A model generated the notes under the pieces. It searched no databases. It was given only the letters and a program-made list of their open reading frames with translations, and was not told the origin of the DNA. A stretch of 64,000 nt of DNA, from NCBI GenBank assembly GCA_020746835.1, contig JAGPNK010000021.1:62001-126000 (forward strand), written 5' to 3'. This DNA comes from Stachybotrys elegans. Lineage: Eukaryota > Ascomycota > Sordariomycetes > Hypocreales > Stachybotryaceae. Made by a program: the position numbers and the translations under genes. Shown piece by piece: positions 23,530 through 34,440 of this stretch (positions are counted from its first letter, which is position 1; every line of letters begins with the position of its first letter).

Positions 23530-23966
23530 CTAACCCATTGGCTGGGTCTGTTGGTGTGGAAGTTTGCGGTTCGTGGTTTCCCAAGGCAAGCTATTAGGTG
23601 ACATTAGCACTCTGTATTTTATCGTGGCATATACCCACCAAGGCTGTAAGTAAACAGTCCAACTGTAGAGGAGACAACACATGCCCATGTACTCAATCAA
23701 GGGCTTGTTCTTGTAGTCTACCGATTGCGCTCCACTGGTAGTATAGAAATGCTTCACCGCTGGGTCATCATGCAAGATCTTAGCTTGGTTTCTCCACGAG
23801 CGTCTCTTTCTGATATAGCGGTTCACAATGTAGTATTGTTTGATTCTGCGAGTGAGTCATACATAACTAGTGTCCTGCATATTATCTCATGTTTTGCATA
23901 ATTGCTGATAATGTCCGATGCTGAAGAACACGTCACCTGTCAAATACATCTTTCAAGCCGTTATGT
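23530..23966 (-). pseudogene. Orphan coding-like block, unrecognised
   Basis: The minus strand from about 23842 to 23530 is open for >100 codons with protein-like composition (IKQYYIVNRYIRKRRSW, HDDPAVKHFYTTSGAQ, NKPLIEYMGMCC). A CGCAG acceptor at its start can be joined to a short upstream piece at about 23966-23942 (LKDVFDR) through a GTGACG donor, giving a continuous reading. No ATG start, signal or known motif is found, and stops surround the upstream piece, so this is likelier a gene fragment than a whole gene. Confidence 0.3.
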
Positions 23967-25353
23967 CTTTCTTGTCACAGGCGTTGAGGCTTCCTACATT
24001 CCTACAAGATTTCGGGGCTCTTTCATTGCCGTGATTTAATTCCTCCTCTGCATCTTCCTATAGCAGTGAAATGGACCCCACACTTGTTTCTCGTCGAACG
24101 CCATTATGAAGTAAACAGTGGCTAATATGGCGCGCAAATAAAAGAATGTGGGGAGTGCAGGAAGTAACTTGGCAGATAAGAATATGTCCATCATGGCGGC
24201 GAGCAGGGGGGCAAAGGCAATGGCTTTGCGTTGAGTGTATAATTAGTTGGACCCAATTATTAAAAGAGGCCAGAATGAAACTGTGCAGGCTGCCCACAAT
24301 TAGCATGACCTGTGGGTTAGAGGAGGCGGTGTGTGGCTTCTTGGCCGAATGAAGGAGAGGCTTGGCATGGCGTTGTCCGAAGGGCTGTGCATTCTGCTCT
24401 GGGAAGTGACCGAAACTTTCCAATCTCAGGAATGATTGTCACTAAGGACCGGGGATCCCGCTCCGCTCTAACAATGGGGGTTGTGAGAGAAGGAAAAGAG
24501 AAGAGAGCACAGCTAGTCATGAGGGCGTGAGCCACTCGTACATGTTCAGTCCCGCGGCTTTGTGTCTGGAGTAGAATTGCCGGGCTCCTTCAGTTCTTAG
24601 CGGGTGCATCCCGCAACAAAAGTACCTACAGACCCTTGCATGCCGGCGAGCGCCCACTTGTGGATACGACTTAGACTTGAACTTCAGGCTCGCCTTCAGA
24701 GACATATTGCACCGTTTCAGTGACACAAGAGTTCAGGATGCGTACGGTTCGGGCCGACAGGTACAGTGAGTCAAAGTGGAGGCTTCTCAGGTGAGCACAT
24801 CACACGATCAGACAGTTTATACATAATATGGTATGGAGTGGGTAGATTCACACCTCTGGGAGTGGCTAGCGGAACTAGGTTCAGTTTGTTATCACCCTAT
24901 GACAACGCCCGCCTCGCCGTTCGCTGGCAGTAGGCACAAGGCAATGCCACAGGAACACTTTGACTTAAAATGGGAGCCTTTACTGGATACATCCAGCGAA
25001 TCCAAAAATTAATAGCTGCTTGCAGCCATGATTCAGTGCCAAGGTTAGGCTGTCAGGGTCTAGACCTGATTGCCGCCGTTAGCGAATAATTCTTGGTGGA
25101 ACACAGCTGCATTAAGGTTACATTGAAACTCAGCTTTCAGCTACACCGGGTAATTGTCCTTTTACGATACCCCTGCAACAGGTTATATTCGATGTAACTG
25201 ACTCGCGGCGAATGCGTTTGGCATGAATGGTTATATAGGTAACGGATGGTGGTATTTGCACCGTCCTTTGTTGAGAAGTTGATACAGCAATCTTTTCCCG
25301 GGCTTCACCAGACTCACATTTCTTCCGTTTCTTGAGCCATATACAACTTCATT
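23967..25353. other. Intergenic spacer at left border of the diterpene cluster
   Basis: 1.4 kb without a supported gene. Short frames on both strands between 24058 and 24726 overlap each other and lack motifs. The last 300 nt should be the promoter of the dehydrogenase. No copy of the TCGGAGG motif was seen here. Confidence 0.45.
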
Positions 25354-26594
25354 ATGGGCGACGCAAGTTTATTGGCCGACCATAGCCTCATTTCAAATGG
25401 CAGATCCGCCGGAGCAGGTTCGGCCCCTACCATGTCTGCCATTATTTACAAACAACTGGGCGAGGTAGAGCTTGTTCGCCGGCCAAAACCGCAAATCCAA
25501 GCACCAGGAGATGCTATAGTCAAGGTTCTCCACGCCAGCATTTGCGGAACAGATCTGCATATTCTCCAAGGCCACGTACCGACATGCCAGCCTGGCCGTA
25601 TTCTGGGTCATGAGGGTGTTGGCATAATTGAATCACTAGGAGCAGGCGTTACGTCTTTGTCTGTGGGAGACAAAGTACTGATTGCCTGCATCTCGTCTTG
25701 TGGTGTCTGTACGCCTTGCCGCGGGGGGCTGTCCGCACACTGCTCTACAGGTGGCTGGATTTTGGGACACACGATTGACGGAACCCAAGCAGAATACGTC
25801 AGGGTTCCCCATGCAGCGTGTTCGCTATTCCCACTGTCTGCAGATGTAAGCGTTAGGGCCGCCTTGCCACTCTCCGACTCGGTGCCTACGGCGTACGACG
25901 TTGGTCTCCTGCCTGGCAACATCAAGCCGGGGGCGAAGGTGGCCATTGTGGGAGCTGGCCCCGTCGCGCTGGCCCTGGTTATGCTTGCGAAGCTTTACAC
26001 TCCGAAATGCATCGTGGTTATCGGACGGGGGGGATCGCGTTTAGAGACAGCCAAAACGCTCGGGGCTGACTATGCGTTCAGCGTTTTGGACGGTGATGAG
26101 GCGGCCGTTCAGAGTGCTTTAGAAGTTACCAATGGCGGAGGGTTTGACCTGGTTTCGGAGTGTGTTGGCTCACCCGAGTCGTTCGATATTTGCCAAAGGC
26201 TACTGGCCATAGGTGGTACATTGACAAATGCAGGTGTTCACGGATGTCAAGTGAAATTTGACTTGCACGACTTGTGGAGCAAGAACATCAGTAAGTTTCC
26301 TGCCATTCCCCATATCGCGTCTTTGAAGGGTGCTGACTATGGCCGTCCCAGACATCGAGAGCAAGCTAGTTAGCCATGATCACACATCATGGCTGATTGA
26401 CTTGGTCCAAAGCAATCTGCTAGACCCGCAACTGCTCGTATCTCATGGTAGGTTTATTCAACAGACATCGAACGAGAGTATTCACAACTGACCAACTGGA
26501 CTTAGTATTTCCTCTCACATCTGCTCAAAATGCATATACGGCCTTTAAAGCCGGTTCAAAGGAAGGTGTTCTCAAGGTAGCGATAGAGATGTAA
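25354..26594 (+). CDS. Zinc-dependent alcohol dehydrogenase (MDR family)
   Basis: NAD(P)-dependent medium-chain alcohol dehydrogenase. Exons 25354-26290, 26352-26447 and 26506-26594 (introns GTAAGT...CCCAG and GTAGGT...TTAG), 373 residues. Catalytic zinc ligands are C64 (SICGTDLH) and H86-E87 (GHEGVG); the structural zinc site is C116, C119, C122, C130 (SCGVCTPCRGGLSAHC). The nucleotide fold starts at VAIVGAGPVALAL. A second in-frame ATG (MSAIIYK, residue 27) begins the usual conserved part and could be the true start. It sits tail to tail with the diterpene cyclase (172 nt between stops), so it is a likely tailoring enzyme that oxidises a terpene alcohol, though cluster membership is inferred from position only. 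Confidence 0.9.
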
Positions 26595-26766
26595 TAGACG
26601 TCGGGGGAGCCTGCAAATATCACTTATCAGAGTCTGAATGCCAGCCTGACTTTGAATACAAAGCAAATCATTCAGTGAATCTCAAACTATTCTATATGAC
26701 TATGTAGAACTAAAAGAAAGGTTGTTCCAGTCTTGATTCCTGATAAGCATAAATAACATACTTTGC

Positions 26767-29700
26767 TTACGCCGTTATCTGTACCCGACTCGCGATATCT
26801 TTGATGACGTAGATCTGGCCATAGAGGTCTGTAACGTCGCAGAACATTCCCCATATCTTCATTCGCCTCTCGCCCAGCGCAGCCGCCTCAGCACCCTTTA
26901 TTTGCTTTTGCTCCTGGGTGCTGCTGGTGGTAGCATTACTCAAGCGATCAAAAGCGTCGCGGAAGCAGTCGCGCTCATAGTCGGCTATCTGGTAGAGCAC
27001 TCGTTTGCGCTCTTCTGCTCCACCGACGCCGGAGAATTCCGCAAAGTCGGCCGAGTTCACGTTAGCCTCGTCACGGTCGCGGGCCACAGAGCCAAGGTCG
27101 TTGTAAATACGGCACATGGTGGCCAAGTGTCGGCATGTGGCTGCCGCAAGGTACTTTTCGCGTGGGGTTGGGAAGCAGTCGGTTCCCAGTGTTTGCTTTG
27201 GCGAGGTACGTGGAGTCATTGTAGCTCCCAGCAGACACGCCACGAATGAGAAGGAATAGGGACACGATGTGTGGTCCGCTGACGTGCTTCGCACCCATCG
27301 GAAAAAGGTCTCGGGTGTCTCGCCCCATACATCGGCAGGCTCCTTCTGTTCTTCGCGGTCTTGTAAAAACGCCTTGAAGCCTTGGTTGTCCCGAATCTGC
27401 TGGACATGCGCATCGAGGAAGATGTGCAGCTCCTGTGCTACCAATTTCCGGTCCCACAAACTCGCATTGACAATTGCGTCTGCGTGTAGAACATGGTGGG
27501 CGAACTTGGAGAGCACAGTAAAGACTTCCTGCTGCTCCTCGGTATAGCCAGCCTCCCCGGTAGACTTAGGCGCGACATCCATAGCTGAAGCGTCGCTGCC
27601 CAGACTGGCCTTAGCCTTATCCATGACGTTGGCAATGACTTGGTGCAGCTCGTTGAGTTGCCCGTCAAAGGCTGGGCCGGCGACCGATTCCATGTACTCG
27701 TCGGCCTGGAAATTTAGGAATGAGATGGTCATCATCTCGTAAAGGAATGCAGCAGAGGGGTACGTGCGGGTGCGGTTGTTGCAAGCCGTCCATGTGAAAG
27801 GAATCATCTCGAAGTACTTGTCCTCAGACATATTCTTGCGAGGGAAGATACTGGACCTGTTGGCGCGAAGCATTGGCTCATAAAACTTGGCCTCGAGCAT
27901 GGAGGCACTTAGGGCCCACTCGGGCATTTCGGAGAACAGCGGTGTCTTCTTCAGCAGTTTGACCTGCTTCATGGCTGATTCTGGGCTACCGCCCTTGGCC
28001 ATGAGTCGGGCGAGCGAGATACCTACCATCGACGCATCCTTAGGCACTGGAGTGCCTGCGGCCTTCAGCGCGGCCAAGGTATAAGACTTGGTCACAAGAG
28101 GCGTGGTATAGCTGACCTTTTCGATCCATAGATGATCCCAAGCTCCGCTGTCCTCGGGGCTGCTAATCGCCGTCATGGCCGTCATGGCGTCAACGGCTCG
28201 CTGTATGGCCGCATCGATAGTCGGGCGGAGATGGAAGAATTGAAATAGCCGTCGCGCCTCACACAGGATGAGGACGGCAAATGAAGACTCCTCAATTGAC
28301 TGGTCCCAGGAGCCGTCTTCCTGTTGGTCAAGCAGCGCCCTTAGACAGGCCTGAAAGATGGCGATGTAGACTTTAGACCAAGTCGTATCGTCTAGGATGG
28401 AATCGTCAAGCTCTCTCTTATCGACTTTATCAAGAAGGTCCACCAGAGCTTCCACCAGCAGCATGGTAGGGTAAAGGTGGCTCGTATTCTGCGCGATATC
28501 TACATTAGCATCTCGGTTCTTCGAGCATCGAGGGTGCGAGCACAGTGGTTTAAACTCACCCATTTATCCTTGATCTTGCTGTCTGCGTTCCACCAGAACT
28601 CGGCCAGAAACCTTACAGTTTTGGCAATCTGAGAAGAATACATCCTCACGTCCCGCTGGGCGAGAAGCGCTACAAGAGCGTTGGTATTGGCGCTGCAGCT
28701 GGCATCGCGCTCGCCAGGATAAGTACGGAAGTGCGTCGGTGTTTCAAACACCTCAAGCATCCTCTGGACGTCAACGTGGTGGCCCAACATACCCAGCGAG
28801 TAGATAGTTTTTGCCGTGTCATCAACATCAGGGTCAAAGAAAGGAGCTGGAAATTATTAGCCTGTGGATGAAGCGTCAGACTGAGAAGCTTACCAAATCC
28901 GATGACACCCTTCTCGTCCTCGATAGCTCGCGCCAAGCAGTTTTGCATTTGGCTCACTTCGGAGGATGGGAGATCGGCTGGAGAGAAGCGGCCTGGGCGC
29001 AACAGAGTGGACAACGCCTAAATTCGATGATATGTTAGAATCGTGGAATTTTTGACTTGAATCAGAAAGGGGTGACTTGCCCAAGAATACTCAAAATAGG
29101 TGGACGGATAAGCGCTTGGAACACCTCCGCTGCCATGGCCAGCGGCCGTCTTGACCACGTGGGCGAGATAAGCCTCAGCTTCGTCGTCCCACTGTGAAAC
29201 GTGCATCAGGTAGGCGGCCGTGGACGATGGAGAGCCTAACATGGAACCATTGACCTTGTGGTGTGCAACCCTGTCAAAGTCGATGGTTCCAATAAACGAC
29301 TCAAGCGAGTGCACTGCGGTGATGCGCACTGGGCTGTAGAGGAACTCGGGCTTGAAGCGCGCCATCTTGGCAGAGTACACTCCCATTAGCGGCGCCTTGC
29401 TGGGGAAGTCAAACGTAAAGCCCTCGCGATCGAGGTACTGCAGCATGGCCGGCACGATCATCTCGAAGCCGACGTGGTCTGTCTTGGAGACGTCCCACTC
29501 CATCAGCTGGGCCTGAAGAGACGACCTTGCCCGGATGATGCGATCCTCCAAGTCGCAATCCATAGGCTGTGTCTGTCGCTCGGACGCCGGAGCGGAACGA
29601 TGCCGCGCCAGCGCCAGCAAACCTGCGCTGGTGTTGAGGATGCCGTCGATCTGCGCCTTGCGGTTGACACCCCAGCTGCCGTCGGGCAACTGATGGTCAA

Positions 29701-29905
29701 GCACATAGCGAAAGCACTCTGGGAAAAGCCACTGCTGCTGACCGTCAATGGGTTTAGTAACCATCGACACCCATGCCGTGTCGTATATAGCGCAGCTCAT
29801 GGTGCCATAGCCATACTTGTCGTCGTAGGCCCCGACAGCACCCTTGATCATCTGCGTGGCTTCCTGCAAGAGCAGGTCTGACTTGGCTGTAGGATAACTT
29901 CCCAT
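26767..29905 (-). CDS. Bifunctional diterpene cyclase (copalyl diphosphate synthase / kaurene-type synthase)
   Basis: Core enzyme of the cluster. It should protonate GGPP to a copalyl-type diphosphate and then ionise this to a tricyclic or tetracyclic diterpene hydrocarbon. Exons on the minus strand: 29905-29081, 29017-28894, 28846-28560, 28488-26767; 2958 nt, 985 residues. The class II motif DVDDTA is at 323-328 ([18 protein letters not shown]). The class I metal site is DEYME at 675-679, the fungal substitute for DDxxD, and the second metal motif begins at N875 ([12 protein letters not shown]). Both active sites look intact, so a bifunctional enzyme is expected. Other marks: [19 protein letters not shown] near the N-terminus and QLPDGSWG. 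Intron 1 uses a GC donor (TGG|GCAAGT) with TTTAG. Which skeleton forms (ent-kaurene, a pimaradiene or other) cannot be told by eye. It shares a 1-kb promoter region with the first EthD-like gene. Confidence 0.95.
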
Positions 29906-30915
29906 CTTGACCTAGCGAGAGATAGAGAGATAGCCTGTGAAGCTGGTGTGCTTGGCCCAAACTATGGCAGGATGGGTGAGTGAATGAGTAATGAAGGGCA
30001 GCAACGCGAGAGAAGATAAATTGAGTGAAACAATGAGGTATTGAAAGTAAACAGACAGATGTAAAGGTATGCGAGCAGAATTGCCAAAGGTAGGTTGTCG
30101 TTTGTGTGGATAGCCTTGAATGAAAGGTGGGAGCGACGCCTAAAGTATCTCGTCAGAAGCGAGAAGTGTCACATCTTGATTTCAGAGAGAGTGCCAGCAG
30201 CATATCCGTCAGGACGATGTTGATTCCGATTCCGTCACTGTTGTGCCTCCTTCGGCCACCTTAGTTCACATGCGGCACGCCCGTTGCGTCCTGAGCTCCG
30301 ATACGGCGCGCAGTGTAGCAGAGAACCCTTGAATCGAGCCCCGGCGCCCAATATGCAGGGTCCTTGGCTTGTGGTTGGCAGCAATGCCGATAACATCGGC
30401 CTCTCCAAGTAGGGTGGGAATCCACCAGCCCACAGAGCCCGCCGAAGCGTCCGGGTTGCTCCGTTCCCAATTCATAAATAGGCCCCACCTCGTCCATTTC
30501 CCTTTTCAGATAGGCAGGCATCGGAGGGAACATAACGGTAAGAGATCTACAAACCGGAGGACACTGGCCAATAAAAGAAGTATACCTATTACCTCACACC
30601 AAAGAGTTGTCGCTCTCGTTGCAGGTACATCGGAGGTGGACTGCTCATTCAAGAAAAGCCTCCGTGCCATTGTGGTAGCTCACTACAATTACATACAATG
30701 TAGGACTTTGGTGCACTATTTATTGGTATCTGTAATATAAAAGCTCTGCTGTGCTCATTATGTCAATCGACGTATGATACATTGCAAAGCTCTTCATTTA
30801 ATATCGTTTTGCTGCAGAATTGATCCGCGCCTGCATGTATGTATACACATTCTTCTCTTCCAGACGTTAAACGAGAATCCCTTGAGTAACCAGAGCAGTG
30901 CGTTCCTCGCCCATA
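29906..30915. promoter_or_regulatory. Bidirectional promoter, cyclase / EthD-1, with two TCGGAGG sites
   Basis: 1.0 kb between divergent cluster genes. It has two copies of TCGGAGG (30521-30527 and 30630-30636), the same 7-mer found in the GGPPS/EthD-2 promoter and before the first P450. A TATAAAAG box at 30736-30743 lies about 175 nt before the EthD-1 start. The motif as target of the cluster's Zn2Cys6 protein is an inference. Confidence 0.5.
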
Positions 30916-31224
30916 ATGACTATCACCGTCATGAGCATGTACCCCAAGGGTGCCGAGTTCAACCTTGAGTACTATACCAAGGTACACAAGCCGCCAATCT
31001 ACGAGGCCATGAAACCGTTTGGCTTCTCCAACCCGCGCATCATGGTACCCAAAACAGAAGACAACCCTTACGAGATCATCAGCATGGGCGATTTCCCGGA
31101 CTGGGAATCATTTGAGAGATACAAAGCCGAGACCCCTGCCTCGTACTGGGAAGAATGGCGAGGGCGTGCCAAGAACTTTACCAAGATCGTCCCGATCCAG
31201 GTCGTGATGGAGACGACGCACTAA
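30916..31224 (+). CDS. Small EthD-like (dimeric alpha+beta barrel) protein 1
   Basis: 102 residues, single exon, ATG at 30916. The pattern MTITVMSMYPKGAEF, then EYYTKVHKPPIYEAM, and GDFPDWESFERYK is that of EthD/dimeric alpha-beta barrel proteins, including the Tyr-Tyr-x3-His-x-Pro signature. No signal peptide or membrane span, so cytosolic. It is paralogous to the protein at 33776 (shared MKPFG, SN.R, VPK, MGDFP.WE.FE). It is transcribed away from the cyclase and ends 0.7 kb before the convergent GGPPS gene. Family members act as small oxygenases, decarboxylases, cyclases or non-catalytic partners, so no reaction can be assigned. The location in a diterpene cluster suggests a helper or tailoring role. 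Confidence 0.85.
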   Translation: MTITVMSMYPKGAEFNLEYYTKVHKPPIYEAMKPFGFSNPRIMVPKTEDNPYEIISMGDFPDWESFERYKAETPASYWEEWRGRAKNFTKIVPIQVVMETTH

Positions 31225-31941
31225 ATGATGAGCGAACTTGGGAATAGAGTATTGGGGTTTGGGGAGGGAGATAGATGCATGTTAGGGTTAGATTTCATAA
31301 ACACGGGAATCGATATCTGTTTATCTACACTGCAAGATGTGATGCAAATATTCAAGAACTCGATTGTGATTTTCGTGTGGATGGATCGAGAGAACCATAA
31401 AGTGCCCACCATTCTCCAGCAATAGGAAGGAATCTAATGTTAATGCAGTGGAGATATCATACTGCCACATGATGTAGCCGATAGAAGCGAGTACTCATCA
31501 TTGACGTTCAAAGTACTATGACTGTCACATCTCCAATCTCTCGGCGAGTTAGAAGACAACAAGGAAACTGGGATTGATCAACACAGCAGCTCATTAATTT
31601 TGGGAGTAACATGCAATCACAACATGGATGAAATACCTGCCTCATAAGTTATCCCGCCACCTGTTTTCCATGATCATGTACGAAAGTCTATCCTAACTAG
31701 CTGCCTACGACAGAAATTATTGGGACGAAAACAGGAGAAGGGCGAGCACGGCTGTTAGAACAGAGACAATGAGGCAAGATAAAACAACGCGGACCTTGTA
31801 ACTATCTGTTATTCTAAAACCAAGGCTAGAAAGAGGACATAAGAAACGAGTATTCCCTGCTGATAACACAGATCTTCGAGACTAGCGATTGCGTTTTATT
31901 TTTCTTTATGCTCAGATCCAAACCCAAAGCACTCCTTGCGC
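31225..31941. other. Convergent 3' spacer
   Basis: About 720 nt between the convergent EthD-1 and GGPPS genes, AT-rich, with no gene or repeat recognised. Confidence 0.5.
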
Positions 31942-33075
31942 TCATGCGCCAATCGCGCTGGCCTTGTCGAGAATAGCCAGGAACGCTTTGGCCTTGCCGG
32001 TGCCGGCGTCAAGGCGCGTGGCCAGGGCGCGAGCTCTTTCGGTCAGGATGGCAATGACTTTCCGGGTATATTCTAGACTGCCTTTTTTCTGCATGTGGTC
32101 AATGGCGTGGCGCTTGATGTTGTCGTCGGTCGTCTTGGAGCGCAGGATGCTCAGTAGGCGAGTGTCGGCGCGATCCGTATGGATGCTGTGGACGACGGGG
32201 AAGGAGAACTTGCCCTCGGTGAGATCCTCATAGAAGCCCTTCTGCTCGATGTACTTCTCGTCCGTCATGTTGCGGTAGTCATCGACAATCTGGTAAATCA
32301 GCCCCAGCAGCTGTGCCAGCGATACAAATCCATCTGCCTTGGGCTCCACGTCCGACTCCTCTTGCAGCAGACGTACTGCAAGTCGGAAGAGTCCCGCTGT
32401 CTTGTTGGAAATCATCTCAAGGTAGTCATCCTCACTCGGGCATGTCAATGTCTCTCGCCACATGAGTTCCATACCCTGACCACGGTGAAGCTGCACCAGC
32501 TCCTCGTTGAAAATATCGATGGCGCGACGGCTGCGCAGCTTTTGCAGCTCACACGCCGCCTGGAAGTAGATGTAGTTGGCCGAGTTGATAGTCTGTGCCA
32601 GGCCAAAAATGGTGTGTGCGACTGGTAAGCCTCGACGCAGCAGTGACTCGTCTTGGATGTCATCGATGAGCAGCGACGCTGTGTGAAGCATGCTCACTGA
32701 ATGCACAATAATGTCTACTTTCTCCTCGGATACCCCGAGCCAGGCGTTGAATGCGTTGATTAGCGCCATCCTGAAGTCCTTGCCTGGCGCCGACTCGAGA
32801 TAAGAGTATGGCGCCTTGACAGCAAATTCCTTGCTGTCGTCCCAAGTCTTGTCTGGGCTGAAGTCGAGATCGGCATGTTCAAAGCGGGTAGCGTCGAAGG
32901 CTGGTGGCTTGCTTTGGGCTGGGGACAATTTCTCCTCCGAGTTGCTCAGGCTCAGTGGTGCCGCTTCTTGATTCTTAGATGTGATTCTCGTCGTGTCCAT
33001 CTCATTCTCTGCTGATAGAGGAGGACTAGGACATTCCATGCTGAATGCATCCTTGGACGACATGACGGCTGCCAT
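31942..33075 (-). CDS. Geranylgeranyl diphosphate synthase (cluster copy)
   Basis: Makes the C20 precursor GGPP from FPP and IPP. One intron-free frame of 377 residues from ATG 33075 (a second Met at residue 5). After a ~85-residue Ser/Pro/Glu-rich N-terminal extension, typical of cluster GGPPSs, come KAPYSYLESAPGKDFR, the first aspartate-rich motif DDIQD at 138-142 (LLIDDIQDESLLRRG), the GQGMELMWR block and the second metal motif DDYRN at 265-269 (YQIVDDYRNMTDEK). The catalytic surface is complete, so the protein should be active. A dedicated GGPPS beside a diterpene cyclase is the usual sign of a diterpenoid cluster. Divergent from EthD-2 with 0.7 kb between. Confidence 0.95.
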   Translation of the reverse strand: MAAVMSSKDAFSMECPSPPLSAENEMDTTRITSKNQEAAPLSLSNSEEKLSPAQSKPPAFDATRFEHADLDFSPDKTWDDSKEFAVKAPYSYLESAPGKDFRMALINAFNAWLGVSEEKVDIIVHSVSMLHTASLLIDDIQDESLLRRGLPVAHTIFGLAQTINSANYIYFQAACELQKLRSRRAIDIFNEELVQLHRGQGMELMWRETLTCPSEDDYLEMISNKTAGLFRLAVRLLQEESDVEPKADGFVSLAQLLGLIYQIVDDYRNMTDEKYIEQKGFYEDLTEGKFSFPVVHSIHTDRADTRLLSILRSKTTDDNIKRHAIDHMQKKGSLEYTRKVIAILTERARALATRLDAGTGKAKAFLAILDKASAIGA

Positions 33076-33775
33076 TTTTGTGCGAGACTGAGTTTCTAAG
33101 GAGATGAAGAGTGTAGGAGGCGGTGTTCACTTCTATCACTGCCTTGTTTCTTTAATCTTTGGCGGGTTTGGATGTTTGCTTTATTGAAGGCACTGTTAAG
33201 CAGAGGAGAAAGAGGATAAAGAAGAGAAAAAGAGACAGTTGTGAGATGTTCGTCGACTTGTACAGGATGGTGGTAAAGCTTGACTTTATTTATACCGTTA
33301 TGTAGCTGTTGCAGGCCACCGTATAAAATGACTTCATTGCATATGGTCACCCCAACTCAGACTTGCCAGCTTCGCCGAGTGCCATATGCGCGAGATACTA
33401 CAAGGCTTTACCTGCGGCATGAGGCCGTCATAGCGCCGTACCTCCGAGCTGCTCCCCTCCGAACCGATTCCAGGAATTGTGGGCCTCCGATTCGAATCCG
33501 GAAGCCACCTCACGGTGTCCCTGGATGCAAGAGGAAAACGGCCGATACGGAGCAGAATTGCCTTTGGGTATCACCAACGGGAAAGATCGACGACTAGAGA
33601 CTATAAAGCGCCGGCCCGATTCCCGAGATATGTTTTTTGGCATCTCAACCCTGTTAACCAAGACGGTCATTACCACACTGCCATTCTTACCTACCTTTGT
33701 TGCACTCCACTAGCTCAAACGCATACGGGCATCGATTCGCAGAATTACAGACTCAAAATCCGGTCCATCGCCACC
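33076..33775. promoter_or_regulatory. Bidirectional promoter, GGPPS / EthD-2, with three TCGGAGG sites
   Basis: Three copies of the 7-mer on the minus strand (CCTCCGA at 33441-33447, 33456-33462 and 33484-33490) lie within 50 nt. TATA-like boxes are at 33287-33294 for GGPPS and at 33602-33608 (TATAAAG) for EthD-2. This tight triplet is the best evidence that the motif is a regulator site. Confidence 0.55.
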
Positions 33776-34102
33776 ATGCCCATCACCATGATGACCAGGT
33801 ACCCCAAGGGCGCCGACGTTGATGTCGACCACTACATCAACAAGTACTCTCCTCCCACCTGGGAAGCTATGAAGCCTTTTGGGCTAAGCAATATCCGCTG
33901 CCTCGTTCCCAAGGACCCCGATGATAAATACGAGCTGATCGCCATGGGCGACTTCCCCAGCTGGGAGGCCTTCGAGAAGATGCAGGCCGGAATCTCTCCC
34001 GAGACGTGGCAGAAGTGGACTGAGGACCTCAAGTCGTGCTCCAAGATCATGCCTGAATCATCTATCTTGGACGTCAAGGATCTTGGGGAACACCAAATCT
34101 AG
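33776..34102 (+). CDS. Small EthD-like (dimeric alpha+beta barrel) protein 2
   Basis: 108 residues, single exon, ATG at 33776 in a good CACCATGC context. It is a clear paralogue of the protein at 30916: YPKGAD.D, PP.WEAMKPFG, SN.R.LVPK, MGDFPSWEAFEKM and ETWQKW align without gaps, at roughly 45% identity by eye. The position that is His in copy 1 (TKVHKPP) is Tyr here (NKYSPP), so one of the family's likely active-site residues is lost. Either the two form a heterodimer with one modified face, or they have split functions. It also has a short extra C-terminal tail (ILDVKDLGEHQI). Function unknown. Confidence 0.85.
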   Translation: MPITMMTRYPKGADVDVDHYINKYSPPTWEAMKPFGLSNIRCLVPKDPDDKYELIAMGDFPSWEAFEKMQAGISPETWQKWTEDLKSCSKIMPESSILDVKDLGEHQI

Positions 34103-34295
34103 CTGTCTGAATCACTCAGATGAATTCTGTTCTGAGGGGAGATAGCAACGAGCCGGGAATCCTATGCTGATGGCGCACGCTGTGTGGTGGAATGAGCGGT
34201 GGAATATGCCGCAGTTCGTCTGTATGCAACTTGTCATAATCCCAATTCAAGACATAATAGGCTCAATCTCGTTCACCCTGCATTGATTGTACATG

Positions 34296-34440
34296 CACCC
34301 CAACCCCTGAATGATTTATTGGCAGTGACTTTAAGTAGGGATACCCTGTAAATTTTAGAAAAAGCCAACGAGATAGCTAGAATTTTTATCAATATTATAA
34401 TGAAGGCAATTTTTTCTAGAATCATTCAGGGGCTTGGGTG
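34296..34440. mobile_element. MITE-like element with 21-bp terminal inverted repeats
   Basis: 145 bp with AT-rich interior bounded by inverted repeats 34296-34316 and 34420-34440, matching at 19 of 21 positions (core CCCCTGAATGATT). No coding capacity. TA dinucleotides lie just outside (TACATG on the left, TAAG on the right), as in Tc1/mariner-type insertions, though the left TA is offset. It lies between EthD-2 and the regulator gene. Confidence 0.75.
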
